Assembly: GCA_937959275.1 (NCBI GenBank)
Contig: CALGLU010000020.1
Location: 1 to 64,000 of the forward strand
Origin: an uncultured Saprospiraceae bacterium
GTDB taxonomy: Bacteria; Bacteroidota; Bacteroidia; Chitinophagales; Saprospiraceae
Reading direction: 5' to 3'
Length of the DNA stretch: 64,000 nt
The translations under genes and the position numbers were made by a program. The notes beneath the pieces were generated by a model. That model was not told the DNA's origin, made no database searches, and saw only the letters and a program-made list of their open reading frames with translations. Shown here piece by piece: positions 26,673 to 35,858 of this stretch (position 1 is its first letter; every line of letters starts with the position of its first letter).

Positions 26673-27170
26673 ATGCTTAAACTTAAAGACTTGTGGATCG
26701 GAGAGGATGTGAAGTTGAAGTCAACTCATAAAACGGGCAAATTTGAAGGTGTAGGTGCGCAGAATCATGCGTTTGTCAGAATTGATGGAAAAATGCATTT
26801 GATTGAAGCAAAAGATCTTGAAATACATACACCCGTAATCGCAACAGAAGACTTGAATCTAGAGTCTGAATCGACTCAACCGAAATCACTTGTTTTTGAT
26901 ACAAAGATTGACCTCCATATTGATGCATTAAATCCAGATTTGGCTAGCGCTGAACCTGCTCGGATTTTAGCTCACCAAGTCAAGGCTGTTACTAATTTTA
27001 TTCAAGAAGCGATTGATAGACGGCAGTACACCATCAATATCATCCATGGTAAGGGGACAGGTCAATTGAAATCAGAGGTCCACCACGTCTTAGATGGGTT
27101 TAAACAGGTCAGTCATTACCAATTGATTAATAAAGGTGGCGCTACTGAAGTCCTTCTCAGTTATTTTTGA
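26673..27170 (+). CDS. Smr-domain protein
   Basis: 165 residues, cytosolic. A short N-terminal beta domain (LWIGEDVKLKSTHKTGKFEGV) precedes an Smr domain at about 83-165, recognisable by TKIDLHIDAL, NIIHGKGTGQLKSEV and NKGGATEVLLSYF. Smr domains act as nucleases on DNA or RNA in MutS2 and related proteins. It is shorter than the usual Bacteroidota DUF2027-Smr protein, so it is a reduced version. Starts just after the fold-back element; convergent with the next gene. Confidence 0.88.
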   Translation: MLKLKDLWIGEDVKLKSTHKTGKFEGVGAQNHAFVRIDGKMHLIEAKDLEIHTPVIATEDLNLESESTQPKSLVFDTKIDLHIDALNPDLASAEPARILAHQVKAVTNFIQEAIDRRQYTINIIHGKGTGQLKSEVHHVLDGFKQVSHYQLINKGGATEVLLSYF

Positions 27171-27180
27171 ACAAGAATTC

Positions 27181-27837
27181 TTAGTTACAATCTTCAATAT
27201 CAGCCAAGAATTCTCCTCCTAATTTTACTTCGAACCCTGCATTCAATGTGACAGAATTTCCAGCTAAGAATTCGATGTCTTGATTCGAACCAATCATAGG
27301 TGCAAGTACGCCTGTTCTGGTGAATACTCGATTGGAAGCGTGGAAAGTAAACGCTTGATTAGGAGGCAATACATTCAGATTGCTTTGTCTAACGCGAATG
27401 ACATTCGTACACCCTTTTACAGTAAGTTCTATATAATAAGAAGTTGAATTCCAGTCTGAATCAGTCACAGACAAAATGATAGTGGCTTGACCTTCGTCGA
27501 TAGGATTTATGAATAAAACGCCATCGCCAGTATTAAAATCATAAGTGATTCTCAGGTGCTGAACATTCAGAGGTACGACTAGAGGATTGCTCGTCGTCGC
27601 TGTGACAGTCAATGCGGAAGGCATATCCTCCATATCACTAACTGTAAAATTGATTGATCCTTGAGAAGGATATCCAGTATTTAGACATAAGTCCCCATTC
27701 CAAGGGTCAATTCCTTCTACAACAATAGGACTATTTATCGTAATAATTGGATCAGATGGATCAGGGTCAGCAAGTTGAGCAGATGTAAAAGACAATATAA
27801 AACTACTGAGGATCAAAACAATTAACAGGCGGTTCAT
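27181..27837 (-). CDS. Small secreted Ig-like protein with 3-coathanger C-terminus
   Basis: 218 residues with signal peptide 1-20 (LLIVLILSSFILSFTSAQ). Residues about 30-140 look like a single cadherin- or Ig-like beta domain (INFTVSDMEDMPSALTVTAT, GQATIILSVTDSD). The remaining ~75 residues are the 3-coathanger module (ASNRVFTRTG ... FEVKLGGEFLADIEDCN) shared with genes at 143, 1893, 3296 and 33051. Function unknown; probably a surface or matrix protein. Only 10 bp from the convergent Smr gene. Confidence 0.75.
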   Translation of the reverse strand: MNRLLIVLILSSFILSFTSAQLADPDPSDPIITINSPIVVEGIDPWNGDLCLNTGYPSQGSINFTVSDMEDMPSALTVTATTSNPLVVPLNVQHLRITYDFNTGDGVLFINPIDEGQATIILSVTDSDWNSTSYYIELTVKGCTNVIRVRQSNLNVLPPNQAFTFHASNRVFTRTGVLAPMIGSNQDIEFLAGNSVTLNAGFEVKLGGEFLADIEDCN

Positions 27838-27961
27838 AGGTAAAATTATTTTTCTATTAGCAAGTTACCTAATTGTTATACTTGAACAAATAAATTCGAT
27901 AAAAAAATCAAATAATGTCTTGATAATCAATATATTATGAATAGATTAATACAATCATTAT

Positions 27962-27975
27962 CACATATATATGTG
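27962..27975. promoter_or_regulatory. Perfect palindrome upstream of the PHP gene
   Basis: CACATATATATGTG is a perfect 14 bp palindrome about 55 bp before the ATG at 28030, in an AT-rich gap between divergent genes. It may be a regulator binding site; the alternating purine-pyrimidine sequence could also occur by chance. Confidence 0.35.
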
Positions 27976-28029
27976 CTACATTCATATTACTTTATATATA
28001 AGTCTTATCTTTCATAAAAGACATATAAA

Positions 28030-29145
28030 ATGATTAAATACTCAAGCATATTATGCATATTGACTGCAGTTTTGCTCACTGGTAGTTTAATTGGTCAGGA
28101 TAACCGTAAAATGGTATTTCCAGATATAGAAGGATATGTAACACTTAAGACTGATTTTCATATCCATACAGTATTCTCTGATGGTTCAGTCTGGCCGGAT
28201 ATCCGGATTGATGAAGCTGTGAGAGATGGCTTGGATGCTATTTCGCTTACTGAACATATAGAGTACTTGCCGCATGAAGAGGATATTCCGCATCCAGATA
28301 GAAATCGATCTTATCTCATTGCCAAAGAATTAGCTAAGCCTCACGATCTAATTATAGTGCACGGTACGGAGATAACCCGAGATTTACCTCCAGGTCATGC
28401 AAATGCACTTTTTATCCAGGATGCTAATAAAATTAAGCTCGCTGACCCGATTGAAGCATACCGAGCAGCTAGAAAACAAGGAGCCTTTATTTTTTGGAAT
28501 CACCCAAATTGGATTAACCAAAAAGAAGATGGTCATGTAGAACTAACATCAATGCACAGGCAATTGATCCAAGAAGATCTTTTACATGGGATAGAAGTTG
28601 TTAACGATTTGACTTATTCTGATGATGCATTTGAAGTTGCGCTGAAAGAAGGTTTAACTGTTATGGGGACTTCCGATATACATGGATTGGTAGACTGGCA
28701 GTACCGATTGAGTTCAGGTGGACATAGACCTATTTCATTAGTATTTGCAAAAGAGCGAAGTGTAGATGGTATCAAGGAAGCATTATTTGCAGGTAGGACA
28801 GTTACTTGGTTTGAAAATATTTTAGCAGGCGATGAATCAAATTTGCAAGCATTATTAGATGCGTCTTTAATGATTAAGGAAGCAAGCTATATTGGCCCAA
28901 GTTCAGTTGCTCAAGTCATTCTTCAAAATCAATCTCATGCTTCCTATATTTTAAAAAATACATCTCAGTATGACTTCCAATCAAGTGCTGATATTATTGA
29001 AATTGGACCGCACGAATCGGTAAAGATTCTAGTGATGACAAATAAGCAAGAAGCTTCATTTGATATGACATTTGAAGTTTTAAATGCAATGATTGGAAGA
29101 AGGCGGCATGCCACTCTATCATTAAGCGTCGAAGTAGATAACTGA
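28030..29145 (+). CDS. Secreted PHP-domain phosphoesterase (Sb-PDE-like)
   Basis: 371 residues, signal peptide about 1-22. PHP metal ligands appear in order: DFHIHTVFSDGSV, ISLTEHIEYLPH, IVHGTEITRD, FWNHPNWI and MGTSDIHGLVDW. This is the full set for a trinuclear PHP phosphoesterase. A C-terminal beta domain (about 290-371, SVAQVILQNQSHASYILKN) matches the Sb-PDE type of secreted phosphodiesterases. It probably hydrolyses phosphodiesters or related organophosphates outside the cytoplasm to gain phosphate; this is by family only. Monocistronic. Confidence 0.82.
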   Translation: MIKYSSILCILTAVLLTGSLIGQDNRKMVFPDIEGYVTLKTDFHIHTVFSDGSVWPDIRIDEAVRDGLDAISLTEHIEYLPHEEDIPHPDRNRSYLIAKELAKPHDLIIVHGTEITRDLPPGHANALFIQDANKIKLADPIEAYRAARKQGAFIFWNHPNWINQKEDGHVELTSMHRQLIQEDLLHGIEVVNDLTYSDDAFEVALKEGLTVMGTSDIHGLVDWQYRLSSGGHRPISLVFAKERSVDGIKEALFAGRTVTWFENILAGDESNLQALLDASLMIKEASYIGPSSVAQVILQNQSHASYILKNTSQYDFQSSADIIEIGPHESVKILVMTNKQEASFDMTFEVLNAMIGRRRHATLSLSVEVDN

Positions 29146-29151
29146 TACATA

Positions 29152-29163
29152 AAACGATCGTTT
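29152..29163. other. Perfect palindrome after the PHP gene
   Basis: AAACGATCGTTT, 6 bp after the stop codon of the PHP gene and 169 bp before the DUF1800 gene. No T run follows, so a binding site is as likely as a terminator. Confidence 0.3.
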
Positions 29164-29332
29164 GTTGATATAAAATTGTAAATGAGTTGATTTTTGTAGA
29201 TACCGTTAATTATTTCCTCAATATTCGAGGTTAATTTATAATTAAGTTGTGAATTAATTTTACCTTAGAGCAAACCCGTACGACTCACCATAGTCCTTTC
29301 CTCTATTTCGGTCGTGCAATAAACATTCTTAT

Positions 29333-31000
29333 ATGGCGTCATTAGCTGTACGGAATGGAGTATTAGGTAAACGCCTTGCTGCACATTTGCTGCGACGTGC
29401 GACGTATCATGTTACTCCAGATCGGATAAATCGATTTGCAAATATGACAGCATCTGCTGCTGTGGATATGTTGTTAACTCCGTCACCATTATTGGAGCCA
29501 AATGGACCAATTTCCTGGGAGACCGGAAATCCAATCTATGATTTGACTGATGCAAGAGGAGGCGAAGCAGTGGATCTCGCTGGTCTTGGGACGAATGCCC
29601 ATATCCTATGGAGGGTATATGAAAGTATATATGATCCTACAAGTACATGGAAAATAGTGAATTGGTTTGCATCAATTTTTTCTGTTTATAATTCTACATA
29701 TTATAATTATCCTTTTTGGAGATTGTTACATCTTATGGTCCATGGAGATTTGAAAACTCTAGCGACAAAGGTCACATTGGATTGCAACATGACTTTGTAT
29801 CTTAATAATCAACAGAATAGAGGAGGTGCTGAAAATGAAAATTATGCGCGAGAATTTTTAGAGCTTTTTAGCATACAAAAAGGTGAGGTCGTCGCAGTTG
29901 GAAATTACACGAATTATACCGAAGGAGATATTTCATTAGCAGCTCAAGTCTTTTCTGGTTATCGAATCAACAATACTTATGTCGATCCGGATACTGGGAT
30001 TATTAGAGCTTTCCCTTATGCCAGTATTCACAATCAGTCAACTAAAACGTTTTCGGATGCATTTGCTGATCCGGCTAAACCTAATATTCATATCATTTCA
30101 GGAGCGACCACTGCCGCAGACATGGATCGTGAAATTATTGATTTCATGGAGATGGTCTTCAATCAATTGGAAACTGCTCGAGCCTATGTGAGAAAGATGT
30201 ATCGCTATTTTGTAAGCGATATTATAAATGATGAAATAGAATCAGGTATTATTGAGCCTCTTGCTATTCAATTAAAAGGTGCTAATAATGATTATGATCA
30301 TATTGCTGTCCTAAAAACACTATTAAAAAGTGTTCACTTTTATGACGAAGATGATAATGATAGTACGAATGAAATTATTGGATCTAAAATTAAGTCGCCA
30401 TATGAAATGCTCTATCATTCTGTTAATCTTTTAAAAATTCCATTACCTGATGCCACAGATAACTATCGGAAATACAGGACGAATTTTCACTCAATCGTCA
30501 ATGAGCATGTCAACTATATTGGACTTGAAATGAGAGGTCCGATTACAGTTGAAGGGTACAGTGGATTTTATGATGCTCCTTCTTTCTCCAAGAATTGGTT
30601 TTCTGCAAATTTTATTTATCGCAGATTTACTTATGGAGTTTCTATTAAAAGAGGAAAGATCAGAAATACAAATAGTTACTTTCCATTCAATCTAGATGTT
30701 GTAGATTATATAAAGGATAATTTTGACGATCCGGCCGGACCAGGAACACCGCAGAATCCAATTGGTGTAGCGGATGCATTTAAAATTATTAATGAAATGT
30801 TAGAATATTTTATCCCAGAAATGCCAACTGGAGATAGGTACCTATATTTTGCAGATGCTCTTTTAGGAGGCTTAAGTCCTATCAATTGGTATTTTTCATG
30901 GGTAGAGTATTTAAACACAGACGACGACACAAATGTGCGGGTCGGTCTTGAAAGTCTTTATGACGCGATTCTTTCCTCTCCTGAATTTCAAATCTTTTAA
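29333..31000 (+). CDS. DUF1800 family protein
   Basis: 555 residues. Conserved DUF1800 segments: AHLLRRATYHVTPDRINRF near the N-terminus, WRLLHLMVHGDLKTLATKV, the central ENYAREFLELFSIQKGEV, AAQVFSGYRI, and IKSPYEMLYHSVNLL. No signal peptide is visible, as is common in the family, whose biochemical role is unknown. It is the first gene of a tight plus-strand trio (2 bp to the DUF1501 gene). DUF1800 and DUF1501 genes nearly always occur together, suggesting a shared complex or export route. Confidence 0.9.
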   Translation: MASLAVRNGVLGKRLAAHLLRRATYHVTPDRINRFANMTASAAVDMLLTPSPLLEPNGPISWETGNPIYDLTDARGGEAVDLAGLGTNAHILWRVYESIYDPTSTWKIVNWFASIFSVYNSTYYNYPFWRLLHLMVHGDLKTLATKVTLDCNMTLYLNNQQNRGGAENENYAREFLELFSIQKGEVVAVGNYTNYTEGDISLAAQVFSGYRINNTYVDPDTGIIRAFPYASIHNQSTKTFSDAFADPAKPNIHIISGATTAADMDREIIDFMEMVFNQLETARAYVRKMYRYFVSDIINDEIESGIIEPLAIQLKGANNDYDHIAVLKTLLKSVHFYDEDDNDSTNEIIGSKIKSPYEMLYHSVNLLKIPLPDATDNYRKYRTNFHSIVNEHVNYIGLEMRGPITVEGYSGFYDAPSFSKNWFSANFIYRRFTYGVSIKRGKIRNTNSYFPFNLDVVDYIKDNFDDPAGPGTPQNPIGVADAFKIINEMLEYFIPEMPTGDRYLYFADALLGGLSPINWYFSWVEYLNTDDDTNVRVGLESLYDAILSSPEFQIF

Positions 31001-31002
31001 TC

Positions 31003-33048
31003 ATGAAAAGAAGAGATTTTTTACATGCTGGATTAACCAGTGCCGTAGCTCCTGTTTTTCTAAACGGTTACGGTCTGAATTCGATCTCAGCTTCAATTAC
31101 GCCGGCCGCCACCTGTAACTTTAGTGATCGTACTTTAGTGATAATATATCTGGCTGGAGCAAATGACATCATTAATACGGCTGTTCCCTTAGATCAATTT
31201 AGTATTTATGCGGGGCATCGTAACGACATACAACTCCCCGAGGCAAGTTTATTGCGACTTGATGATTCCTTAATGGGGACTTCACAAGATCTTGGACTGC
31301 ATCCTGCTTTGACAAGTTTTAAAGACCTGTACGATAGCGGTAAATTGTCCCTGATTCAAAGAGCAGGTTATCCTGTTCCAAATAGATCTCATTTTGCTGC
31401 TGAAGATATTTTATTAAAAGGCATTGATGGGACATTAGCAAATAACTCTGTAGAGGAAGGGTGGATTGGACGGTTTTTAAAAGATAAATATCCGACTTAC
31501 AAGGGGATTCCATTTGGAACTGAACTTGATCCCTTAGGGATTATTTTAGGAGCTACACCATCTACTGGGTTTCATACAATTGAAGATCACACCTTAGAAA
31601 TAAATTTATCTGGTCAGGACCCGGCAGGATTCTTTAATGTCATTTCGAGTCTAAGTGGCCAGGCAATTAGTCAGTTTCCAAATTCAGAATATGGTCAGCT
31701 ATTAAATTATATTTCAGTTATTGAAAAGAGTACTCAGGTCTATTCTGAACGTGTTTCTGAAGTATTTAATCTTGGAAATAATCTGACTACGTATCCTGCA
31801 ACGTCTCTGGGAAATCAACTAAAAACAGTTGCAAGGTTTTTATCTGGGGGATCGGGTACTAAGGTGTTTATGGCTAGAAAGGGTGGATGGGATAATCATG
31901 TGAACGAAGTTGTTGCTGGCAATACTGTGATTGGCAATCACGCCAATCTCTTAACAGATCTTGGTGATTCTGTCAAAGCTTTTCAAGATGATCTTCAGGC
32001 TCTAGGCATTTCAGATCGGGTGACGACTGTAGTCTTTTCAGAATTTGGGAGAAAGGTAATTCAGAATGGGAGTTTTGGTACAGATCATGGCACACTTTCA
32101 ACAATGTATGTAGTAGGAGATCATGTCAATGCAGGTGTATACGGTGATAATATCAATTTATCTGATATTGACAACCAAGGTGCTGCTAATCCAGCCCAAT
32201 TAGAACATGATTATCGGTCAGTATATGGATCATTATTACAAGACTGGTTAGGTGCTAGTGATGCCTCCTTGTTGAGTGCATTCCCTAATACTCCACCTGC
32301 TACAGTACTTCAAAATGTACCAATTATTAATACAATTAACGCTGCTGACTCTGCATGTTATTTTAATCCTGTACAGCCGATTAGCATGTTTCTCAATATC
32401 AAATTTTTTCTAGAAGGCTATTATGACACCAGTACGGGAGAAATGCGTACCGACCTTTTAGATCAAGGCCTGCTGCCATACAATCAACCATTTGGTGACA
32501 CCAGATACAGTTATTTTGGAACCGAACAAGTCAGTACTTTTCCTAATGACACAGTTGACTGGGTTTTGATAGAATTGTGGAACGAACTCAATTTAGTCGT
32601 CAACAGAAAAGCAGTATTACTGCGTAAGGATGGAAGAATCACGGATTTTAATGGATTATATAGTGTGCCTTTCTCTTCAATGCATCCAGAGCGATTTAGG
32701 ATAGCAGTCTTCCATAGATCCCACCTAGGTGTGTTAAGTAAAAATTCTATTATACCTGAAAATAATGCAGGTAGGGCAGTTAATATTACTTCAATGAATT
32801 CTGTCTTTGGCACGAATCAGTTAAAGGCTGTGGGATCGACTTACGCATTAATCGCAGGAGATCTAGATCAAAATGGAATTATTAATTCTGGAGATTATAG
32901 TTTGTGGAAGCGATCAGAAGATGTGAGTGGGTATCGAACAACAGATTTAAACGGAGATGGTATGACAGATGAAGACGACTACTTGTTATTTGATAACAAT
33001 CGGAGTCGATTGGGTTACCCTATTTTACATGATCTCCTAAAATCGTAA
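31003..33048 (+). CDS. DUF1501 family protein with C-terminal dockerin-like segment
   Basis: 681 residues. N-terminus KRRDFLHAGLTSAVAPVFL resembles a twin-arginine-like signal (KRRDF). DUF1501 core: LVIIYLAGANDIINTAVPL, FMARKGGWDNHVNEV, TVVFSEFGRKVIQNGSFGTDHG (sulfatase/phosphatase-like fold). Residues about 450-610 form an extra beta domain also seen in large metallophosphatases of this phylum. The end (about 620-681) carries two calcium-loop-like repeats, DLDQNGIINSGDYSLW and DLNGDGMTDEDDYLLF, typical of dockerin modules. Middle gene of a trio; its tail may bind the N-terminal domain of the next product. Confidence 0.87.
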   Translation: MKRRDFLHAGLTSAVAPVFLNGYGLNSISASITPAATCNFSDRTLVIIYLAGANDIINTAVPLDQFSIYAGHRNDIQLPEASLLRLDDSLMGTSQDLGLHPALTSFKDLYDSGKLSLIQRAGYPVPNRSHFAAEDILLKGIDGTLANNSVEEGWIGRFLKDKYPTYKGIPFGTELDPLGIILGATPSTGFHTIEDHTLEINLSGQDPAGFFNVISSLSGQAISQFPNSEYGQLLNYISVIEKSTQVYSERVSEVFNLGNNLTTYPATSLGNQLKTVARFLSGGSGTKVFMARKGGWDNHVNEVVAGNTVIGNHANLLTDLGDSVKAFQDDLQALGISDRVTTVVFSEFGRKVIQNGSFGTDHGTLSTMYVVGDHVNAGVYGDNINLSDIDNQGAANPAQLEHDYRSVYGSLLQDWLGASDASLLSAFPNTPPATVLQNVPIINTINAADSACYFNPVQPISMFLNIKFFLEGYYDTSTGEMRTDLLDQGLLPYNQPFGDTRYSYFGTEQVSTFPNDTVDWVLIELWNELNLVVNRKAVLLRKDGRITDFNGLYSVPFSSMHPERFRIAVFHRSHLGVLSKNSIIPENNAGRAVNITSMNSVFGTNQLKAVGSTYALIAGDLDQNGIINSGDYSLWKRSEDVSGYRTTDLNGDGMTDEDDYLLFDNNRSRLGYPILHDLLKS

Positions 33049-33050
33049 TC

Positions 33051-35240
33051 ATGAAAGGATTTAAAAAGCAAATGGTTAAGTTTAAATGTCTTATTGTCAT
33101 ATGCTTACTAAGTATATCGAGCAATACAAATGGTCAAATTGTAAAAGTGCTCTTGAGTGGCGATAATGATTGTAATGGCGAATTGGAGGTTGGGATATAT
33201 GTTCGGGCTTCATATTTTTCACCACTTGATTTTAAGATTGGTAGTTCATCTATCTTTTTAAATTACGAACCAACAATTGTTGCATTTTCAGGCTATACGC
33301 CACAAGAGTTTCATGATGTTGAACCATTAAATGAAGCTTGGGCAGATCAAAAAGTAACGGCAGATAACGAATGTGGTATCTCTAATATCGTACTACAAAT
33401 GCAGGATAATACAAGACCAAATATGTTCCTGACCAAACAAACTTTGATTCATGTCGGTACTGCAACATTCAATATATTATTAGAAGGTGCAGACCCTCAA
33501 ATTGTTTTGAATCAGAGGTTTACCCATTTTAATCGAGCCGAAACGAATGATGGAACACAAACTATATCTCTTGAAAATTACCCTAAAGTTCTAGATTATA
33601 ATTGCCTTGGCGCTTGTCCTGGCCCACCTGTGATTAGCAATATATCAATGAATCCTTCTTTGTGCTCTGCACCAACAGGATCTATTAGCTTAAATTTCAC
33701 AGATAATCTTGATCAGACAGATATTGAGTTTAGTCTTGATGGAGGATTTACCTATCCCTATTCAGTTAATGATAATATCGGATCGACAGTATTGCCAAAT
33801 TTATCTTCCGGTACTTATGATTTATGGGTTAGATGGGGCAATGATGAATGCCCTTTGAATTTAGCTGATGTTACTATCTCTAATACGGATGGGCTGGTTG
33901 CTGATAAACAAGCTGTTTTTGCTTGTGGAGAAAATAACAATGGTAAAATTATTTTCAATTTTCCTGATCATCCAACGCAGACTTCTATTCAATTTAGTAT
34001 TGACGGGGGATTTACATTTCCCTATTCAGCATCAGACGACGCAGGGTCAATAGAAGCGACAGACTTAGCCTCTGGTCAGTATAATACATGGGCCAGATGG
34101 GGCGATTCTTCATGTCCTACTAGCTTAGGATTTGTGTCTATTCAGGCTGAAGATTATCCTGAACTTAGCGTTTTTGACATGGATATCTGTGGTACCCAAA
34201 CGACTGGGATAATTCAATTTAGTTTTGATGACCACCCACAATACACGACCCTTGAAATTAGTATTGATGGAGGACAAAGCTATCCTTACACCTCCAATGA
34301 TTTAGATGGCAGTTACCTCGTAGATGGTTTGGCAAGCGGGACTTATGATATTTGGTCCAGATGGCAAAATTTAGCTTGTACAAACTTTATTGAGACAGTT
34401 GTCATTCTTACAGACGACGCCCCTGTATTTACACACACGGCTAAAGGTACGTGCTTTGGAAATGTCTTAGGTGAAATACAATTTGATTTTGAAGATCATC
34501 CCGGTAGGTCGCATATCGAATTTAGTATAGATGGGGGAAGTACATACCATGCGGTTACCGATAGTTCTGGATCATTTACGTTCACAGATTTAGCTAGAGG
34601 TAATTACCAAGCAAGTGTCAGGTGGGGTAATAATGAATGTCCTATTAATGTAGGTACGATCAATGTACCCTTAGTGTTTGGACCTGATGTCTATTTTTAT
34701 TCTAAAGAAAACTCTTGTGTAGAGTCGAATACTGGTTCACTCACAATCGGTATTATTGATGACCCATCTTATTCTAATATTCTAGTCAGTATAGATGGAG
34801 GTATAACATTCCCAATCACAATTGCGGATAACATTGGCTTATATACGATTGTTGACTTAGGTGTTGGTCAGTATGACATTCAGGTTAAGTGGGATGATGG
34901 TACTTGTCAGAGACAAGTCGCAAATGCAAGTATTGGCGGTACTATTTGTGATACTTGTAATGATGGCATCTTAAATGGCTCAGAAGAATATATTGATTGT
35001 GGAGGAGGCAGCTGTGTGCCTTGTGATATGTGCCCCTTTGATGAGGTGACTATTTCAGAGCGACCAATGCCAAATGACTTATCAATACGCGCTGGTCATT
35101 GGGTGAAGTCTGATGGTTTGATCTCATCAACTGGAGATGTAACGATAAAAGCAGCTACCTATGTTGAATTAATGTCTGGCTTTGAACTTTTATCTGGAGG
35201 TCAGTTATTAATTGGGATTGAAGGCTGTGAAAATAATTGA
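33051..35240 (+). CDS. Secreted repeat protein with cohesin-like head and 3-coathanger tail
   Basis: 729 residues. Signal peptide about 8-29. Residues about 30-180 are a beta domain with cohesin-like character (IGSSSIFLNYEPTIVAFSGY, LIHVGTATFNILLEG). Five repeats of roughly 90-95 residues follow, each with the pattern FSIDGGxTxPYS ... L.SG.Y..W.RWG...C. One CNDGILNGSEEYIDCGG module and the 3-coathanger end (FELLSGGQLLIGIEGCENN) close the protein. It starts 2 bp after the DUF1501 gene. The dockerin-like tail of that protein and this head suggest a non-covalent surface pair, which is inference. Confidence 0.75.
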   Translation: MKGFKKQMVKFKCLIVICLLSISSNTNGQIVKVLLSGDNDCNGELEVGIYVRASYFSPLDFKIGSSSIFLNYEPTIVAFSGYTPQEFHDVEPLNEAWADQKVTADNECGISNIVLQMQDNTRPNMFLTKQTLIHVGTATFNILLEGADPQIVLNQRFTHFNRAETNDGTQTISLENYPKVLDYNCLGACPGPPVISNISMNPSLCSAPTGSISLNFTDNLDQTDIEFSLDGGFTYPYSVNDNIGSTVLPNLSSGTYDLWVRWGNDECPLNLADVTISNTDGLVADKQAVFACGENNNGKIIFNFPDHPTQTSIQFSIDGGFTFPYSASDDAGSIEATDLASGQYNTWARWGDSSCPTSLGFVSIQAEDYPELSVFDMDICGTQTTGIIQFSFDDHPQYTTLEISIDGGQSYPYTSNDLDGSYLVDGLASGTYDIWSRWQNLACTNFIETVVILTDDAPVFTHTAKGTCFGNVLGEIQFDFEDHPGRSHIEFSIDGGSTYHAVTDSSGSFTFTDLARGNYQASVRWGNNECPINVGTINVPLVFGPDVYFYSKENSCVESNTGSLTIGIIDDPSYSNILVSIDGGITFPITIADNIGLYTIVDLGVGQYDIQVKWDDGTCQRQVANASIGGTICDTCNDGILNGSEEYIDCGGGSCVPCDMCPFDEVTISERPMPNDLSIRAGHWVKSDGLISSTGDVTIKAATYVELMSGFELLSGGQLLIGIEGCENN

Positions 35241-35259
35241 TTTCTTGTTTCTTGATTAG

Positions 35260-35427
35260 ACGTTTAATCAAATTGGCAATGGTGACGCAGGTCCAGCTGA
35301 CCCGTGTGCAGTGTCCAGATTAAATAATATGGTAGAAGGTGATCCGACAAGTTCTGATTGCCTAGGGAACGCTTCTGTATTTGTTGGGCCGCACACTACA
35401 TGTACAGGTTTTGCTACGGCTAACTAA
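35260..35427 (+). pseudogene. Orphan 3' fragment of a secreted-protein gene
   Basis: An open frame of 55 codons directly follows a TAG and has no start codon in its first part. It reads TFNQIGNGDAGPADPCAV and continues with balanced composition and three cysteines to a TAA at 35425-35427. It looks like the tail of a secreted Cys-containing protein rather than random sequence. It follows the trio ending at 35240, so it may be debris of a fourth gene. Confidence 0.45.
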
Positions 35428-35443
35428 TTAAAATAAAGCAGAG

Positions 35444-35842
35444 CTATTTGGCATGTATAGTTTTACACGCATATAATCCACCGTATTCTAGAGCCATTGT
35501 CCTATCCGATGTGATTGCTTGATATTCTGGCGACAGGACCATTGATAAAAATGCATTGACGCTAGCATATTCGACTAAAAGAACTTGATGGGGCATTTGA
35601 TCTGAATCACCGATAACAGTTGAAATGACTTCACCAGCCCAAATCACTTTTGCGCCAGCATTGGCGATATGCGCTTGTGCTTTTGCACCATAGCGTTGAT
35701 AGGATTTGAGACCAGTTTCTCCAGTTTCTGTCTTTTCTTTAAATCTTAAAATATTGAGCATGGTGACTGGAGTGTCTGGAGGATACGTAGCAACAAGCTG
35801 TTTGATAGATTCTTTACTTGGATCGACTTCTGTTAAATTCAT
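35444..35842 (-). CDS. DUF1330 family protein
   Basis: 132 residues, cytosolic. Dimeric alpha/beta-barrel-like family: PVTMLNILRFKEK, AYQRYG-type segment (SYQRYGAKAQAHI), AGAKVIWAGEV, HQVLLVEYASVNAFLSMVLSPEYQAI and GLYACKTI. These are the standard DUF1330 landmarks. No enzyme activity is established for the family. It begins 16 bp after the HupE/UreJ gene stop and is probably the third gene of that operon. Confidence 0.85.
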   Translation of the reverse strand: MNLTEVDPSKESIKQLVATYPPDTPVTMLNILRFKEKTETGETGLKSYQRYGAKAQAHIANAGAKVIWAGEVISTVIGDSDQMPHQVLLVEYASVNAFLSMVLSPEYQAITSDRTMALEYGGLYACKTIHAK

Positions 35843-35858
35843 TTGTTTAAATTCGAAA

